From the NCBI RefSeq assembly GCF_010731875.1, contig NZ_AP022595.1, positions 806,001 through 870,000 on the forward strand: a stretch of DNA of 64,000 bases. The letters run 5' to 3'. Within the stretch, counting starts at the first letter, position 1, and each line of letters opens with the position of its first letter. Source of the DNA: Mycolicibacterium sarraceniae (GTDB lineage: Bacteria > Actinomycetota > Actinomycetes > Mycobacteriales > Mycobacteriaceae). The notes under the pieces are model-generated. The model was not told where the DNA came from and ran no database searches. It was given only the letters and a program-made list of their open reading frames with translations. Below, piece after piece: positions 8,069 through 18,596 of this stretch. Position numbers and translations under genes: made by a program.

Positions 8069-9406
8069 TCAGGCCTTGAACGCCGAACCCCGTTCCCGAT
8101 CAAGATACGTCTCGGCCTTATTGCGCAGGAAGAACACGTACACGACCAGCGACACGGCGATGCAGACCGTAACATAGCCGATGAACAGCGGTACGTGACC
8201 CTGCTCCTTGGCCGCCTGGTAGATCAGCGGCGCCGTCCCACCAAAGATGGAGTTCGCGAGAGCGTAGCCGACTCCCACACCGAGCGCCCGCACCTGCGCC
8301 GGAAACAGCTCGGACTTCACCAGCGCGTTGATCGAGGTGTACCCCGTCAGGATTACGTAACCGACCGCTACTAGCGCGAAAGACGCCAGCGGCGAGCGTG
8401 TCTGGGGCAGATATGTGATGAGGACATAGGTGTAGAACACGCCGCCGACACCGAAAAACACCAACATTGGCTTGCGTCCGATCCGATCACTGATGACCCC
8501 ACCGACCGGCTGAAGCACCATCAGGAAAATCAGCCCAGCCAGGTTCACCCATGTCGCGGTCATGCCCTCGCCCTTGAACGCGGTCTTGACGATCGCCGGC
8601 GCGTTGACGCTGTAGGTGTAGAACGCCACCGTGCCGCCAAGCGTGATGAGGAAGCACAGCAGCAAGGGCCGCCAGTACTGCGTCAACAGTGTTCGCATGG
8701 ACCCGGCACCGGGGTCCTTCCCCGCCTTGGCCGCCTCGATGACGTCCTCGGGCAGCGACTCGTCCATGGTGCGCCGCAACCAGAACACCACCACCGCCGC
8801 GACGCCGCCCACGGCGAACGCGATGCGCCAACCGAACTCGCGCAACTGGGCCTCGGTGAGGACCGACTGCAAGATCAGCAGCGTGAACTGCGCCAGCACA
8901 TGCCCACCGATGAGCGTGACGTATTGGAATGACGAGAAGAACCCGCGCCGCTCCCGTGTCGCGGCCTCCGACATGTAGGTCGCTGACGTCCCGTACTCAC
9001 CGCCGGTTGCGAAGCCCTGCACCAGTCGAGCGATGACGAGGACGATCGGTGCCGCCATCCCGATCACCGCTTGCGATGGCACCGCCGCAATCATCAAGGA
9101 GCACAGTGCCATCAGCGACACGCTCACCGTCAGCGCCGCGCGTCGGCCATGCCGGTCCGCGAAACGGCCGAAGAACCATGACCCGACGGGGCGCATCACG
9201 AAGGTGATCGCGAAGATCGCGTAGACGTAGACCGTCGAGTTCTTCTCGGACTCCTCGAAGAACTGGCCCTCGAAATACGTTGCGAACACGGTGTAGACGT
9301 AGACGTCATACCACTCGACCAGGTTGCCCGATGACCCTCGGATCGTATTCCCGATGGCCCGCCGGGTTTCGGCGGCGCTCGACCGCGGCACTGTCGTGTT
9401 AGTCAT
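8069..9406 (-). CDS. MFS transporter, metabolite:H+ symporter (MHS) family
   Basis: The 445-residue protein belongs to the MHS branch of the MFS, which includes KgtP, ProP and ShiA and imports organic acids or compatible solutes with protons. The diagnostic GNLVEWYDVYVYTVFATYF lies near residue 28, then the motif A loop GRFADRHGRR near 86, and RLVQGFATGGEYGTSATYMS near 130. ATG 9406 is chosen because GGGAGG sits eight bases upstream. It is convergent with citA, so uptake of a TCA-related dicarboxylate is possible, but the substrate cannot be read from sequence. Confidence 0.88.
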   Translation of the reverse strand: MTNTTVPRSSAAETRRAIGNTIRGSSGNLVEWYDVYVYTVFATYFEGQFFEESEKNSTVYVYAIFAITFVMRPVGSWFFGRFADRHGRRAALTVSVSLMALCSLMIAAVPSQAVIGMAAPIVLVIARLVQGFATGGEYGTSATYMSEAATRERRGFFSSFQYVTLIGGHVLAQFTLLILQSVLTEAQLREFGWRIAFAVGGVAAVVVFWLRRTMDESLPEDVIEAAKAGKDPGAGSMRTLLTQYWRPLLLCFLITLGGTVAFYTYSVNAPAIVKTAFKGEGMTATWVNLAGLIFLMVLQPVGGVISDRIGRKPMLVFFGVGGVFYTYVLITYLPQTRSPLASFALVAVGYVILTGYTSINALVKSELFPAQVRALGVGVGYALANSIFGGTAPLIYQAAKEQGHVPLFIGYVTVCIAVSLVVYVFFLRNKAETYLDRERGSAFKA

Positions 9407-9505
9407 CGTTGGCCTCCCTGCGTCAGCCCGAACCGTACTCCACCGCGAGCCGTGGATCTCGACTGTGCGACCGTCTAGCACTGCTGTTGTAGATCGGGTT
9501 GCGGC

Positions 9506-10428
9506 GTGTTTGCACTGGTGGAGACGGTCGGCGCGCGATCATCGTTGGTGGTGAAGACAACGAAGAACGCGGCGCTGACCGCGCCGTTGAGCATAGATCC
9601 CGGCGACTGGCTCGATGGGTTCGGCGCGCTGATGGATCGTGTCCGGCCTCGGTTCGTCCGCTGTGAGCCCGCTCGCCATGCGGCGGGGTTGATGCTGGGG
9701 TTGATGTCGAATCTGGAACGCGAGAACTGCTGGACCATCGCCGAGGAACGCGGTGATGGCACGCCATATGGGGTTGCAGCACATGCTTTCGCGTGCCTCG
9801 TGGGATGAAGACGCGGTCGCCGCAGATGTGCGTGACGACGTGAACACTGCGTTGGCCGGGGCGTATCGGAAACTCTCAGATCGGGGTTTATCTGACCTAC
9901 GCTGCCGCGCGCGGGCACTGCCACCACGTGGTCACCGCGGGGTGTCGCGTCGATGCGCTGTTGACCCAGATGCCGAGGTTCGCCTGGCAGCGCCTGTCGG
10001 CCGGGGCCGGCAGCAAGGGTCCGCGCCTGTACTGGTGGTTGCTGATCGATATCGCCTCAGCCCTTCCTGGATATGAGTGGATCATGGTGCGACGCAACGA
10101 TTCCACACAGGAACTTGGCTACTACCGGTGCTGGTCACCACACCCGGTCCCGCTGAGGACTTTGGCGCGGGTCGCCGGACGGCGCTGGACCGTCGAGGAA
10201 TCCTTCCAGGCCGCCAAAGGTCACGTCGGCACACCCGCACCGCCTAGCCTGATTCCATTCACCCTCAACGAAATTCGACATCTCTTCGACTAACTCATCC
10301 TCGCCCGCACACCCACCATAGACACCATCTGGGCATGGACTGGGGCGAGCGTTCCCGCGCTACAGTTTGGTTCGACGCAGTTCCCAGACTGGGCCGCGGT
10401 GCTGAACTACTTGCGGGACAAGGCCTAA
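9506..10428 (+). mobile_element. IS701-like transposase remnant, multiply broken
   Basis: Pieces of one IS701-family DDE transposase are readable in order but in changing frames. They are RFVRCEPARHAAGLMLGL and LERENCWTIAEERGDGTPYG (first frame), MLSRASWDEDAVAADVRDDV (second frame), GVYLTYAAARGHC, and after a large deletion WQRLSAGAGSKGPRLYWWLL and VAGRRWTVEESFQAAKG. A TAA at about 10290 interrupts the C-terminal EIRHLFD-LILARTPTIDTIWAW. The catalytic middle is gone, so it cannot transpose. After about 10342 the frame continues into an unrelated tail (FPDWAAVLNYLRDKA, stop 10426-10428), perhaps the end of a former gene. No terminal inverted repeats were identified. Confidence 0.8.
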
Positions 10429-12110
10429 CGCAACAGTCCGGCCAGCAGCCGTCTGGCGATCGGCGGCTCCGGCACGGCGGCGGCCACCGCGACCATATCG
10501 GCCACCTCGGTGAACTTCACCCGCGGCCGGCCCTCGGCATCGCCGCGCGCGGTCTCGGCGGCGTCGATCGCGCGCCAGCCGGCCGTGTCGACCACATCGG
10601 GTTGGCGGCAGCGGATCAGCTTGTCCAGCAGGGCCGGTCGCGCGGCGGGATCGGTGAGCAGGCCCGCGTTGAAGTCGTCGACCAGGTTCGAGACGGTCTG
10701 CATGGCGCAGGATTTGTTGGTGCCGATGAAACCCGTCGGGCCACGCTTGATCCAGCCGGCGACATACGCCCCGGCGACCGGATTGCCGGTGGCGGGATCG
10801 ATCACCCGGCCGTCCCGATTGGGAACGACGGCCGCCGCATCGTCGAACGGCAGGCCGGTGATCGGCGCACCACGGTAGCCGATCGAGGTCAGCACCAGCC
10901 CGGTGTCGAGCCGCACTGCCTCGTCAGTGCCGGTGCGGCGGAACTCGATCCCGTCGACCCGTTCGTCGCCGAGCACACTGTGCGGGGTCAGGTTATAAGT
11001 CAACCGGATTCGAGGGCGAGCGGCGGTCTGCGAGGCGACCGGCAAGGTGGCGAGGATCTCGAGCTTGCCCACCGTCAGGGGGTCGCTGGCGCCTGCCAGG
11101 TCCTGCTGCACAAGATCGTGGTCTTCGGCGGCCAGAACGACCTCGGCCGTCGACGTCAGCCCGATCAGCTCAGGCAGTGTGAATGCCGAATCGGCCGGCC
11201 CGCGGCGCGCCGCGATGACGACCTCGCGCACCGCCGAATTGCGCACGGCATCCAACGCGGTATCCGAAATGTCGGTGCGAGCCAAGTCATCCGGATCGGC
11301 GGTCAGGATCCGGGCCACATCAAGGGCCACGTTGCCGTTGCCGATCACCACCACCCGTTCGTGGCGAAGGTCGACCGTCAGGTCGGCGAAATCGGGATGG
11401 CCGTTGATCCAGGCCACCGTCTCGGTGGCCGTACCGGCACCGGGCAAGTCCATGCCAGCGATGTCGAGCCTGCGGTCGTTCGGCGCACCGACGGTATAGA
11501 CAACGGCGTGATGGTGCCGCAACAACTCCTCATGGGAAAGATGCCGGCCCACTTCAACATTGAGGTAGAACGTGAAACCAGTCCGGCTGTTGATCCGCTC
11601 GAAGAGCGACGTCACGCCCTTGGTGTTCTGGTGATCGGGGGCGACGCCGGCGCGCACCAAACCGAACGGGGTGGGCAGCTTGTCGAAAACGTTGACCCGC
11701 ACCCGATTCTGGGTGAGCAGTTCGTCGGCGGCATACATCCCCGCAGGCCCCGAACCGACAACGGCCACCGTGAGATCCGCTCCGCTGCGACGTATCTGAG
11801 GTGCGGGCAGCACCGGCGCGAGCTTGGACGTCGGGGGCAGCTTAACGCCGGCGGGCCGCTCGGGGTAGAAAGCGGCGTTGAGCGGGATGAACGGCAACTG
11901 CTTGTCGGTCAGTTTGCTATCCGGCGCGATCGCGCCGACCGGACACGCGCTGACGCAGGCACCGCAGTCCACGCATGCCACCGGATCGATGTACAGCATC
12001 TCGGCGGTGGCGAAGCCTGGCTCATCGGGGCTGGGATGGATGCAGTTGACCGGGCAGGCGTAGACGCAGGACCCGTCGCTGCAGCACGACTGAGTGATGA
12101 CGTGTGGCAT
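10425..12110 (-). CDS. fprB: Ferredoxin/ferredoxin-NADP reductase FprB
   Basis: The 561-residue fusion has an N-terminal ferredoxin of the 7Fe type (SDGSCVYACPVNC near residue 11 and CVDCGACVSACPVGAI near 46). An adrenodoxin-reductase-like flavoprotein follows. FAD binding is at AVVGSGPAGMYAADELL (about residue 116) and NADPH binding at VVIGNGNVALDVARIL (about 257). It shuttles electrons between NADPH and iron-sulfur partners. The stop overlaps the tail of the IS remnant on the other strand. The AurF-like oxygenase gene ends 12 bases upstream on the same strand, so the reductase is a natural electron donor for it. Confidence 0.95.
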   Translation of the reverse strand: MPHVITQSCCSDGSCVYACPVNCIHPSPDEPGFATAEMLYIDPVACVDCGACVSACPVGAIAPDSKLTDKQLPFIPLNAAFYPERPAGVKLPPTSKLAPVLPAPQIRRSGADLTVAVVGSGPAGMYAADELLTQNRVRVNVFDKLPTPFGLVRAGVAPDHQNTKGVTSLFERINSRTGFTFYLNVEVGRHLSHEELLRHHHAVVYTVGAPNDRRLDIAGMDLPGAGTATETVAWINGHPDFADLTVDLRHERVVVIGNGNVALDVARILTADPDDLARTDISDTALDAVRNSAVREVVIAARRGPADSAFTLPELIGLTSTAEVVLAAEDHDLVQQDLAGASDPLTVGKLEILATLPVASQTAARPRIRLTYNLTPHSVLGDERVDGIEFRRTGTDEAVRLDTGLVLTSIGYRGAPITGLPFDDAAAVVPNRDGRVIDPATGNPVAGAYVAGWIKRGPTGFIGTNKSCAMQTVSNLVDDFNAGLLTDPAARPALLDKLIRCRQPDVVDTAGWRAIDAAETARGDAEGRPRVKFTEVADMVAVAAAVPEPPIARRLLAGLLR

Positions 12111-12122
12111 CGGCGGGTGGTT

Positions 12123-13139
12123 CTACGCGGCGCTCACGACGTGCCGGCGTTGCGGCTCGCTGCGATAGCGGCTCGGCTCGCCGTTGATCCGGCAGATCCG
12201 CCACATCAGCTTCGCCAGCGGGTTCATCAACCCGGTGTCGGTGGCGAGCATCCGGACATCACCGAACATGTCGCGCAACATCTGTCGCGACTCTGCGGAC
12301 TTGAAGAAGATGTCCTTGCGCACCGAGCGCGGGATGTCGAACTCTTTCCAGAAGGCCCTGGGCGGAACGATGATGGCCGAACACAGCACGCGCATCACCA
12401 CCGGTACGTAGAGCGACAGCCAGAATCGTTTCCGCCTCGGCAGGTGCGGCACCCGCTTACGCAGATACTCGTGCGCGAACGAGATATGCCGGGCTTCCTC
12501 CGCGACGTGGATGGCCATCACGCGCTCCATGATCGGGTGCAGCGTTTTGCCTTCTCGCAGAATGTTTTTCTGCGTGTGGTCGATGGGCTCCTCGCCGGCA
12601 AGGATGCCGAACCAGAACGGGATCGGAAGTGGTCCAGCGACAAGCGGGATCGCCGGCTGAATCCACTTCAGTAAGCGCGGCATACCCGGCACGTCGGCGC
12701 CGATGTGGTTCACCATCTCCTGGAACATCATCGTGTGGTTGCACTCTTCGACCGCCTCGTGCAGGCAGTACCGGTATTCCGGTGAGCCATTGGGCGTCCA
12801 GAAGGCGTATTCCATCAATCCACGGATGAGGATCGACTCGAAGTGCAGGCCGACCTTCGCGACGTTGGACTGTCGCCACATGCCGATCTCGATCTGGCGC
12901 TCTTTGGACTGTGACTGATACCAGGGGTGCTGGCCGATCGGGTCGGTGCTGGGGAGAATCCAGCGCTCGTCATTCGGCACCACGGCGAACTCGGGCGAAT
13001 CCCAGTCGATATCGGTGTAGGGGTTGAAATTGCGCCGGACCGAGCCTTCGGACAGCGTGGTCAGCATGTCCACGTAGGCGACATCGTCCTGTACGTCCAT
13101 ATTGCGACGCCAGCGCCGGATCATCTTGGTTCTCGCCAT
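12123..13139 (-). CDS. AurF-like diiron oxygenase (Rv0885 homologue)
   Basis: The 338-residue protein matches the p-aminobenzoate N-oxygenase AurF family. Two carboxylate/histidine diiron motifs are visible: HEAVEECNHTMMFQEMVNHI near residue 130 and AIHVAEEARHISFAHEYLRK near 218. ATG 13139 is chosen because GGAGG lies about six bases upstream and the N-terminus MARTKMIRRWRRNMD matches the M. tuberculosis protein. It is first in an operon with fprB. The physiological substrate of this mycobacterial branch is not established; an N-oxygenase or hydroxylase role is inferred from the family. Confidence 0.9.
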   Translation of the reverse strand: MARTKMIRRWRRNMDVQDDVAYVDMLTTLSEGSVRRNFNPYTDIDWDSPEFAVVPNDERWILPSTDPIGQHPWYQSQSKERQIEIGMWRQSNVAKVGLHFESILIRGLMEYAFWTPNGSPEYRYCLHEAVEECNHTMMFQEMVNHIGADVPGMPRLLKWIQPAIPLVAGPLPIPFWFGILAGEEPIDHTQKNILREGKTLHPIMERVMAIHVAEEARHISFAHEYLRKRVPHLPRRKRFWLSLYVPVVMRVLCSAIIVPPRAFWKEFDIPRSVRKDIFFKSAESRQMLRDMFGDVRMLATDTGLMNPLAKLMWRICRINGEPSRYRSEPQRRHVVSAA

Positions 13140-13193
13140 GACAGCCTCCTCAGAGAGGTTTACATTGGGGCGTGTGTTGTCTAAACGGTACCG

Positions 13194-13210
13194 CAGGTAT
13201 CGCATACCTG
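13194..13210. promoter_or_regulatory. Perfect 17-bp inverted repeat between AurF/fprB and serC
   Basis: CAGGTAT-CGC-ATACCTG is a perfect repeat with 7-bp arms and a 3-bp centre. It lies 55 bases before the AurF-like start and 86 bases before serC, in the divergent intergenic region. A dimeric regulator of the oxygenase/reductase operon is a reasonable reading, but no regulator gene is adjacent. Confidence 0.5.
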
Positions 13211-13236
13211 TCCAGACCTGTTTTCGCGTTTGCTGA

Positions 13237-14409
<1,173 letters not shown>

Positions 14410-14480
14410 GAACGCTCGGCGTGTCCTAACCGTGATAGTCCGCTGTCTGGGTTAGATTCCGGACGGAGAAGGAGGTCGAC

Positions 14481-15266
14481 ATGCGAGAACTCAGGGTGAT
14501 CGGACTCGATGTCGACGGCAGGCACATTATTTGTGAAGGTCCCGACCCGGCCGACAAGTTCACCCTGCAGGTCGACGATCGACTGCGCGCCGCCATCCGC
14601 GGCGACCGGTCGCTGGGCCAGACCCTGAGGGACAAAGAGGTCAAAGGCGTGTTGCGACCAAGGGATATTCAGGCCCGCATCCGTGCGGGTGCGTCCGTCG
14701 AGCAGGTTGCCCAGTCGTCCGGTATGGACATCAGCAAGGTCGAGCGTTTCGCGCACCCGGTGCTTCTGGAGCGCGCGCGGGCAGCCGAGCTGGCGTCCGC
14801 CGCGCATCCGGTCCTGGCCGACGGGCCCGCGGTGACGACGCTGCAGGAAACCATCACCAAGGCCCTGGTAGCGCGTGGGCTCAGCCCCGAGGCGACGGAG
14901 TGGGATGCCTGGCGTGCCGAAGACGGCCGCTGGGTAGTCCAGGTGGCCTGGCAGGCCGGGTTATCCGATAACGTCGCCCATTTCCGCTTCAGCCCGGGGG
15001 CGCACGGCGGCACGGTTGCCGCTCTCGATGACGCCGCCAGCGAGCTGATCGACCCCAAGTTCGAGCGTCCGGTGCTGCGACCGGTGGCCCCCGTCGCGCA
15101 GCTGGCTCTCGAGGAGACACCGGCTCCCGCGCCAGCGGCCCCGGTCGAAGAGACACCGGCTCCTGCTCCCGCGCCGGCACCCCGTGCGCGGCGCGCCAAG
15201 GCCCGGCCAGCGGTGCCCGGCTGGGAGGACGTCCTGCTGGGCGTGCGTTCCAGCGGCGAGCGCTGA
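14481..15266 (+). CDS. sepH: Septation protein SepH (DUF3071)
   Basis: The 261-residue protein is a SepH homologue, a conserved actinobacterial cell-division protein that stimulates FtsZ filament assembly. The N-terminal DUF3071 domain (LRVIGLDVDGRHIICEGPDP onward) contains a helix-turn-helix-like segment (RPRDIQARIRAGASVEQVAQ, about residues 60-80). The C-terminal third is a disordered Pro/Ala-rich linker with repeated EETPAPAP units, ending in a basic conserved tail with PGWEDVLLGVRS. AAGGAGG is well placed before the ATG. It sits 71 bases downstream of serC, as in other mycobacteria. Confidence 0.92.
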   Translation: MRELRVIGLDVDGRHIICEGPDPADKFTLQVDDRLRAAIRGDRSLGQTLRDKEVKGVLRPRDIQARIRAGASVEQVAQSSGMDISKVERFAHPVLLERARAAELASAAHPVLADGPAVTTLQETITKALVARGLSPEATEWDAWRAEDGRWVVQVAWQAGLSDNVAHFRFSPGAHGGTVAALDDAASELIDPKFERPVLRPVAPVAQLALEETPAPAPAAPVEETPAPAPAPAPRARRAKARPAVPGWEDVLLGVRSSGER

Positions 15267-15273
15267 CCTGCAC

Positions 15274-15546
15274 CTAGCGCGCGGCGAGCAACCCCACTAG
15301 CGTCACCCAGCCGCCGGCGACGCCGATACCGGCGCCGAGGACGAACCAGCGTCGCACCGGGATGTCGCGCCAGCCCCAGAGTGTCGGAGCCAGCCCGCCG
15401 ACCGCGATCAGGTTGAGCACGATGGCAACCAGTGGATGCACCCGGATCATGCCCAGGCTCAGCACCACGATCGCTGCGACGACGATCGCTGCGACGAATG
15501 CCGAGACGGTCAGTCCGGTCCCCCACGGTGTCGACTCATCGTTCAC
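15274..15546 (-). CDS. Small membrane protein, DUF2537-like (Rv0882 homologue)
   Basis: This 90-residue protein is almost entirely membrane embedded. Three hydrophobic segments run at about residues 13-33, 38-58 and 67-88, separated by the short loop WGWRDIPVRRW. Its position between sepH and the rRNA methyltransferase gene matches Rv0882, which I recall as a DUF2537 family protein. No catalytic residues are visible and function is unknown. It is convergent with sepH, with only seven bases between the two stops. Confidence 0.75.
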   Translation of the reverse strand: MNDESTPWGTGLTVSAFVAAIVVAAIVVLSLGMIRVHPLVAIVLNLIAVGGLAPTLWGWRDIPVRRWFVLGAGIGVAGGWVTLVGLLAAR

Positions 15547-15590
15547 GGGGTCATCTCCCGGGTTGCTTCGCTCCTGCCCACCGGGAAAGC

Positions 15591-16421
15591 CTATCCGCGA
15601 GCACGTTCGTAGAACGCCAGCGCCGCCGCGGTCGCGACATTGAGCGAATCGGTGCCTCGCGACATCGGGATACGGACCCGCACATCGCTGGCCCGCATTA
15701 CCGTCTCGGTCAGCCCGGGCCCCTCCGCGCCGACGAGCACGGCGACGTTGTGATCGGCCAGGCCGGTCATCGCCTCGGCCAGGGTCTGCGCCGCCGGATC
15801 GGGTGTCATGGCAAGCAGCCTAAACCCGCGCCGGCGCAGCTCATCGAGGTCGGCCGGCCAGTGCAGTGCCCGGGCGAAGGGCACCAGCAGTGCATGGCCC
15901 ATCGAGACCCGCACCGCCCGCCGGTAGAGCGGGTCGGCACAGCCGATGCCGAAGATGACCGCGTCCACGCCGAGCCCTGCCGCGTTGCGGAAGATCGACC
16001 CGAGGTTCTCGTGATCATTGACGCCTTCCAGGACGGCGACCGTCCGCGCGCCGTCGAGCACCTCGGCCGGCGTCAGCTCACGGGGGCGCCGCGCCGCGGC
16101 GAGCACACCCCGGTTGAGGTGGAAGCCGACCACCTCGGCCATCACCTCGGCTGAGGCGCGGTAGTACGGAGCCGGTACCCGGTTCAGGCCGTCACCCAAT
16201 TCATCGAGGCGTCGGTCGGTGCCCAGGAAAGCGTGTGGGGTGAACCGCGAGGCGATCATGCGTTGGGCAACGAGCACGCCCTCGGCGATCACCAGCCCCT
16301 TGCCGCTGGGCAGGTCCGGTCTGCGATCGACACTGTTCAGGTCGCGGAAGTCGTCGACGCGGGGATCACCGGGATCGGTGATGTCGACAACGTCGCGCGC
16401 CCCAAAAGCCTTGTTGCTCAC
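15591..16421 (-). CDS. SpoU/TrmH family RNA 2'-O-methyltransferase (Rv0881 homologue)
   Basis: The 276-residue protein has the trefoil-knot SPOUT fold motifs in order: [20 protein letters not shown] near residue 117 (motif 1), [16 protein letters not shown] near 219 (motif 2) and [20 protein letters not shown] near 245 (motif 3). It uses S-adenosylmethionine to methylate a ribose in rRNA or tRNA; the exact site is not predictable. GTG 16421 is the start because it overlaps the MarR stop by four bases (GTGA) and gives the family length. The two genes are translationally coupled. Confidence 0.9.
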   Translation of the reverse strand: MSNKAFGARDVVDITDPGDPRVDDFRDLNSVDRRPDLPSGKGLVIAEGVLVAQRMIASRFTPHAFLGTDRRLDELGDGLNRVPAPYYRASAEVMAEVVGFHLNRGVLAAARRPRELTPAEVLDGARTVAVLEGVNDHENLGSIFRNAAGLGVDAVIFGIGCADPLYRRAVRVSMGHALLVPFARALHWPADLDELRRRGFRLLAMTPDPAAQTLAEAMTGLADHNVAVLVGAEGPGLTETVMRASDVRVRIPMSRGTDSLNVATAAALAFYERARG

Positions 16422-16849
16422 GCTTCTTCGTCGACGAGCAGGGTCATCAAGTCCGCCGCGCGCAGCAGAACGCCGCGATCGTCGCTGTCCAGGGTCGCCA
16501 GCCGGGCACGCAGCCAGTCCTGGCTGGCCTGGCGTTCGCTGTCGACCAGCCCCGCACCGGCCTCGGACACCGCGACCAGAACCTGGCGGCCGTCGGCGGG
16601 GTGCGATGTTCGCACTACCAACCCGAGGTCGACCAGCGAGGCGATCACCCGCGTCATCGACGGCGGCCGGACCCGCTCCTTGACGGCCAGCGCACCGGGT
16701 GTCATCGCCCCGTCTTTGACAAGGGTCGCCAGGGCGGACAACTGCGAAAGGGTGACCGGTGATTCGGGCCGGCGGAAGCGCAACTGACGCGCCAGCCGCA
16801 TCACGGCCAGCGACAAATCGCTGGCAAGCCGCAGGTCCCCGTCCAACAC
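16418..16849 (-). CDS. MarR family regulator (Rv0880 homologue)
   Basis: The 143-residue protein is collinear with M. tuberculosis Rv0880, a MarR regulator. The helix-turn-helix spans about [20 protein letters not shown] (residues 48-67), followed by the wing [21 protein letters not shown] 16849 is preferred to an upstream in-frame start because the N-terminus [17 protein letters not shown] then matches the homologue. It overlaps the SpoU methyltransferase gene by four bases. The ligand and targets are not visible here; self-regulation is usual for the family. Confidence 0.9.
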   Translation of the reverse strand: MLDGDLRLASDLSLAVMRLARQLRFRRPESPVTLSQLSALATLVKDGAMTPGALAVKERVRPPSMTRVIASLVDLGLVVRTSHPADGRQVLVAVSEAGAGLVDSERQASQDWLRARLATLDSDDRGVLLRAADLMTLLVDEEA

Positions 16850-16945
16850 AAGCGCAAACACTACGACACACCAACACCCGACCAAAGATGAACCGGACAA
16901 GTCTCGCGGCGCGGAGCGGGCCGCCTCCTCGATCGGTTACTTTGG

Positions 16946-17257
16946 ATGGCAATGCCTTCCGATCATCCTGAACCCGAACCGCCGGCGTTGCCGGCGGCAC
17001 TGCTGGATCCGTGGCCGGTGATCGTCGCCGGCGCCGCACTCTGGGCATTGGTCACCATCGCCGCCTTCACTATCGGCGCGTGCGAGTCCTGGCGCCCCAT
17101 CGCGCTTGCCGGACTGGGCACCGGCGTCGTCGGCACATCGATTTTCCTGTGGCAGCGCACCGCCGCCCGGCGGGGCGCGCGGGGCGCGCAGACCGGGCTG
17201 GAAACCCAGACGCCGCCCGAGCGACCGATAAAACGCCGACAAGCTAAGGAGACCTGA
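16946..17257 (+). CDS. Two-helix membrane protein, DUF2530-like (Rv0879c homologue)
   Basis: This 103-residue protein has two membrane helices (about residues 24-45 and 51-70) after a Pro-rich N-terminus and before a basic cytoplasmic tail. The LLDPWPVIVAGAALWALVT segment is characteristic of the DUF2530 family as I recall it from the syntenic Rv0879c. The start could be ATG 16946 or the second ATG at 16952. Its TGA overlaps the next ATG, so the SRPBCC gene is coupled to it. Function is unknown. Confidence 0.75.
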   Translation: MAMPSDHPEPEPPALPAALLDPWPVIVAGAALWALVTIAAFTIGACESWRPIALAGLGTGVVGTSIFLWQRTAARRGARGAQTGLETQTPPERPIKRRQAKET

Positions 17258-17709
17258 TGACAGCGCCGCTATTACAGGCCGAGATCGATATCGACGCCCC
17301 GGTGAGCCGGGTGTGGTCACTGATCGCGGACCTGGGCAACATGCCCCGGTGGAGCCCACAGTGCCGGCTGATGAAGGCGCTCGGCGAGGTTCGTCCGGGC
17401 ACGCGCACCATCAACCTGAATCGGCGCAACAGACTGTTCTGGCCGACAACATCGACGATCACTGAGTTCATCCCGGAGCGCAAACTGGCGTTCCGGGTCA
17501 ACGCGAACAACACCGTCTGGAGCTATGAGCTCGAACCGACGGCCACCGGCACTCGGGTTGTCGAGACTCGCCACGCCGAGAACGGCGTCAAGGCTGTGTC
17601 GAATATGACGGTCAATGCGGTCATGGGTGGGGTGCAGAGCTTCGAGAGGGAACTCGTTGCCGGAATGAACATGTCGCTAGCGCGCATCAAGGCCGCCGCC
17701 GAGGGTTAA
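17257..17709 (+). CDS. SRPBCC (START-like/polyketide cyclase-type) family protein
   Basis: The 150-residue protein has the helix-grip signature of the SRPBCC superfamily: an N-terminal strand with EIDIDAPVSRVWSLIADLGN, then MPRWSPQCRLMK and the beta strands to ERKLAFRVNANNTVWSYELE. A long C-terminal helix (MNMSLARIKAAAEG) closes the cavity. Members bind hydrophobic ligands, but specificity is not predictable. The start overlaps the upstream membrane-protein stop. The 3' end overlaps the convergent DUF3027 gene by four bases. Confidence 0.88.
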   Translation: MTAPLLQAEIDIDAPVSRVWSLIADLGNMPRWSPQCRLMKALGEVRPGTRTINLNRRNRLFWPTTSTITEFIPERKLAFRVNANNTVWSYELEPTATGTRVVETRHAENGVKAVSNMTVNAVMGGVQSFERELVAGMNMSLARIKAAAEG

Positions 17710-18509
17710 GACCCTTCGATCACTTCGGGAGTCTCGACCACCTCGACCACTCCGTCGTCGTACGGGTCATACAGCGGCGAACCGGTTCCCGGGGCCGGCG
17801 GGGTGTCCGAATGCGCGCCGCAGCCGTACTCGAAATCGACCACACGGGCGTCGGCCGACATCTCGTTGCAGCACACCCCGAACATGGAACCGAGCGCACC
17901 GGCGAGCGGATTCATGAATCCGCAATCGCGGCATACCCGCTTGGTGCCGCGGGCCATCGGCGCGCCGGGACCGTGGTCACCGTCATGCCAGCGCTGCGCG
18001 GTCTCGTCGCGCCCGAAGGCGCTGAGCACCTGACGGCGGCCAAACCCGATTTCGTAAGCGACATCGTCTATCGCCGGGTCCCCGGTTCCCGCGTAACCCG
18101 GAACCAGCCGGGGATCGTCCTTCACCGGCACGAGCAGATCGCCCGGGCTCAGGTCGCCCGGCCTGATGCGCTCCTCCCATGGCACCCAGGCGGGTGCCAA
18201 CAGCGCAGTCGGGCCCGGCACCAGCACAACTTCACTGACCGTCGCGTGCTCGGCGCCAGGGTAGGCAGCTACAACCACGGCCCACTGCCAGCCCTGATAG
18301 CCGGGCATGTTCGCCAGGAATCGGTGGGTTGCCGCGGATTCGTCCTCGAAGCTGACGCCGAGGTACTCGCCCACTGTGTCGCCACTGAACTCGATGATCG
18401 CCTGCCGGGCCTGCTCCATGGCACCGCTCAGTACAGCGGCAGCTGCGTCCGACGGCGCGGCCGGCGGGGCGGCAACCGTGGGTTCTGCGGAGTCGATCGA
18501 GATGTCCAT
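17706..18509 (-). CDS. DUF3027 family protein (Rv0877 homologue)
   Basis: The 267-residue protein matches the actinobacterial DUF3027 family. Conserved segments include the central region with WAVVVAAYPGAEHATVSEVV and APAWVPWEERIRPGDLSPGD. The C-terminal cysteine-rich stretch CRDCGFMNPLAGALGSMFGV continues with CCNEMS and ends in DFEYGCGAHSD; it looks like a metal-binding module with a CxxC and a CC pair. ATG 18509 is preferred; a GTG two codons upstream is possible. It diverges from an MFS gene across 87 bp, an arrangement kept in other actinobacteria near cold-shock genes. Function is unknown. Confidence 0.85.
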   Translation of the reverse strand: MDISIDSAEPTVAAPPAAPSDAAAAVLSGAMEQARQAIIEFSGDTVGEYLGVSFEDESAATHRFLANMPGYQGWQWAVVVAAYPGAEHATVSEVVLVPGPTALLAPAWVPWEERIRPGDLSPGDLLVPVKDDPRLVPGYAGTGDPAIDDVAYEIGFGRRQVLSAFGRDETAQRWHDGDHGPGAPMARGTKRVCRDCGFMNPLAGALGSMFGVCCNEMSADARVVDFEYGCGAHSDTPPAPGTGSPLYDPYDDGVVEVVETPEVIEGS

Positions 18510-18596
18510 CGTCACCAATCTTGCCTCACGGGCCCGGTGCGCAGCCACACCGGTCACGTGCGCGCCGCCCGCGCCGGGATGAGAGACAATCGTGGC

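Noticed and set aside
10335..12674. Open frame of about 780 codons on the plus strand across fprB and the AurF-like gene
   Set aside because: It is antisense to two clear genes, is rich in Arg/Gly/His as expected for a shadow frame in GC-rich DNA, and shows no family motif.
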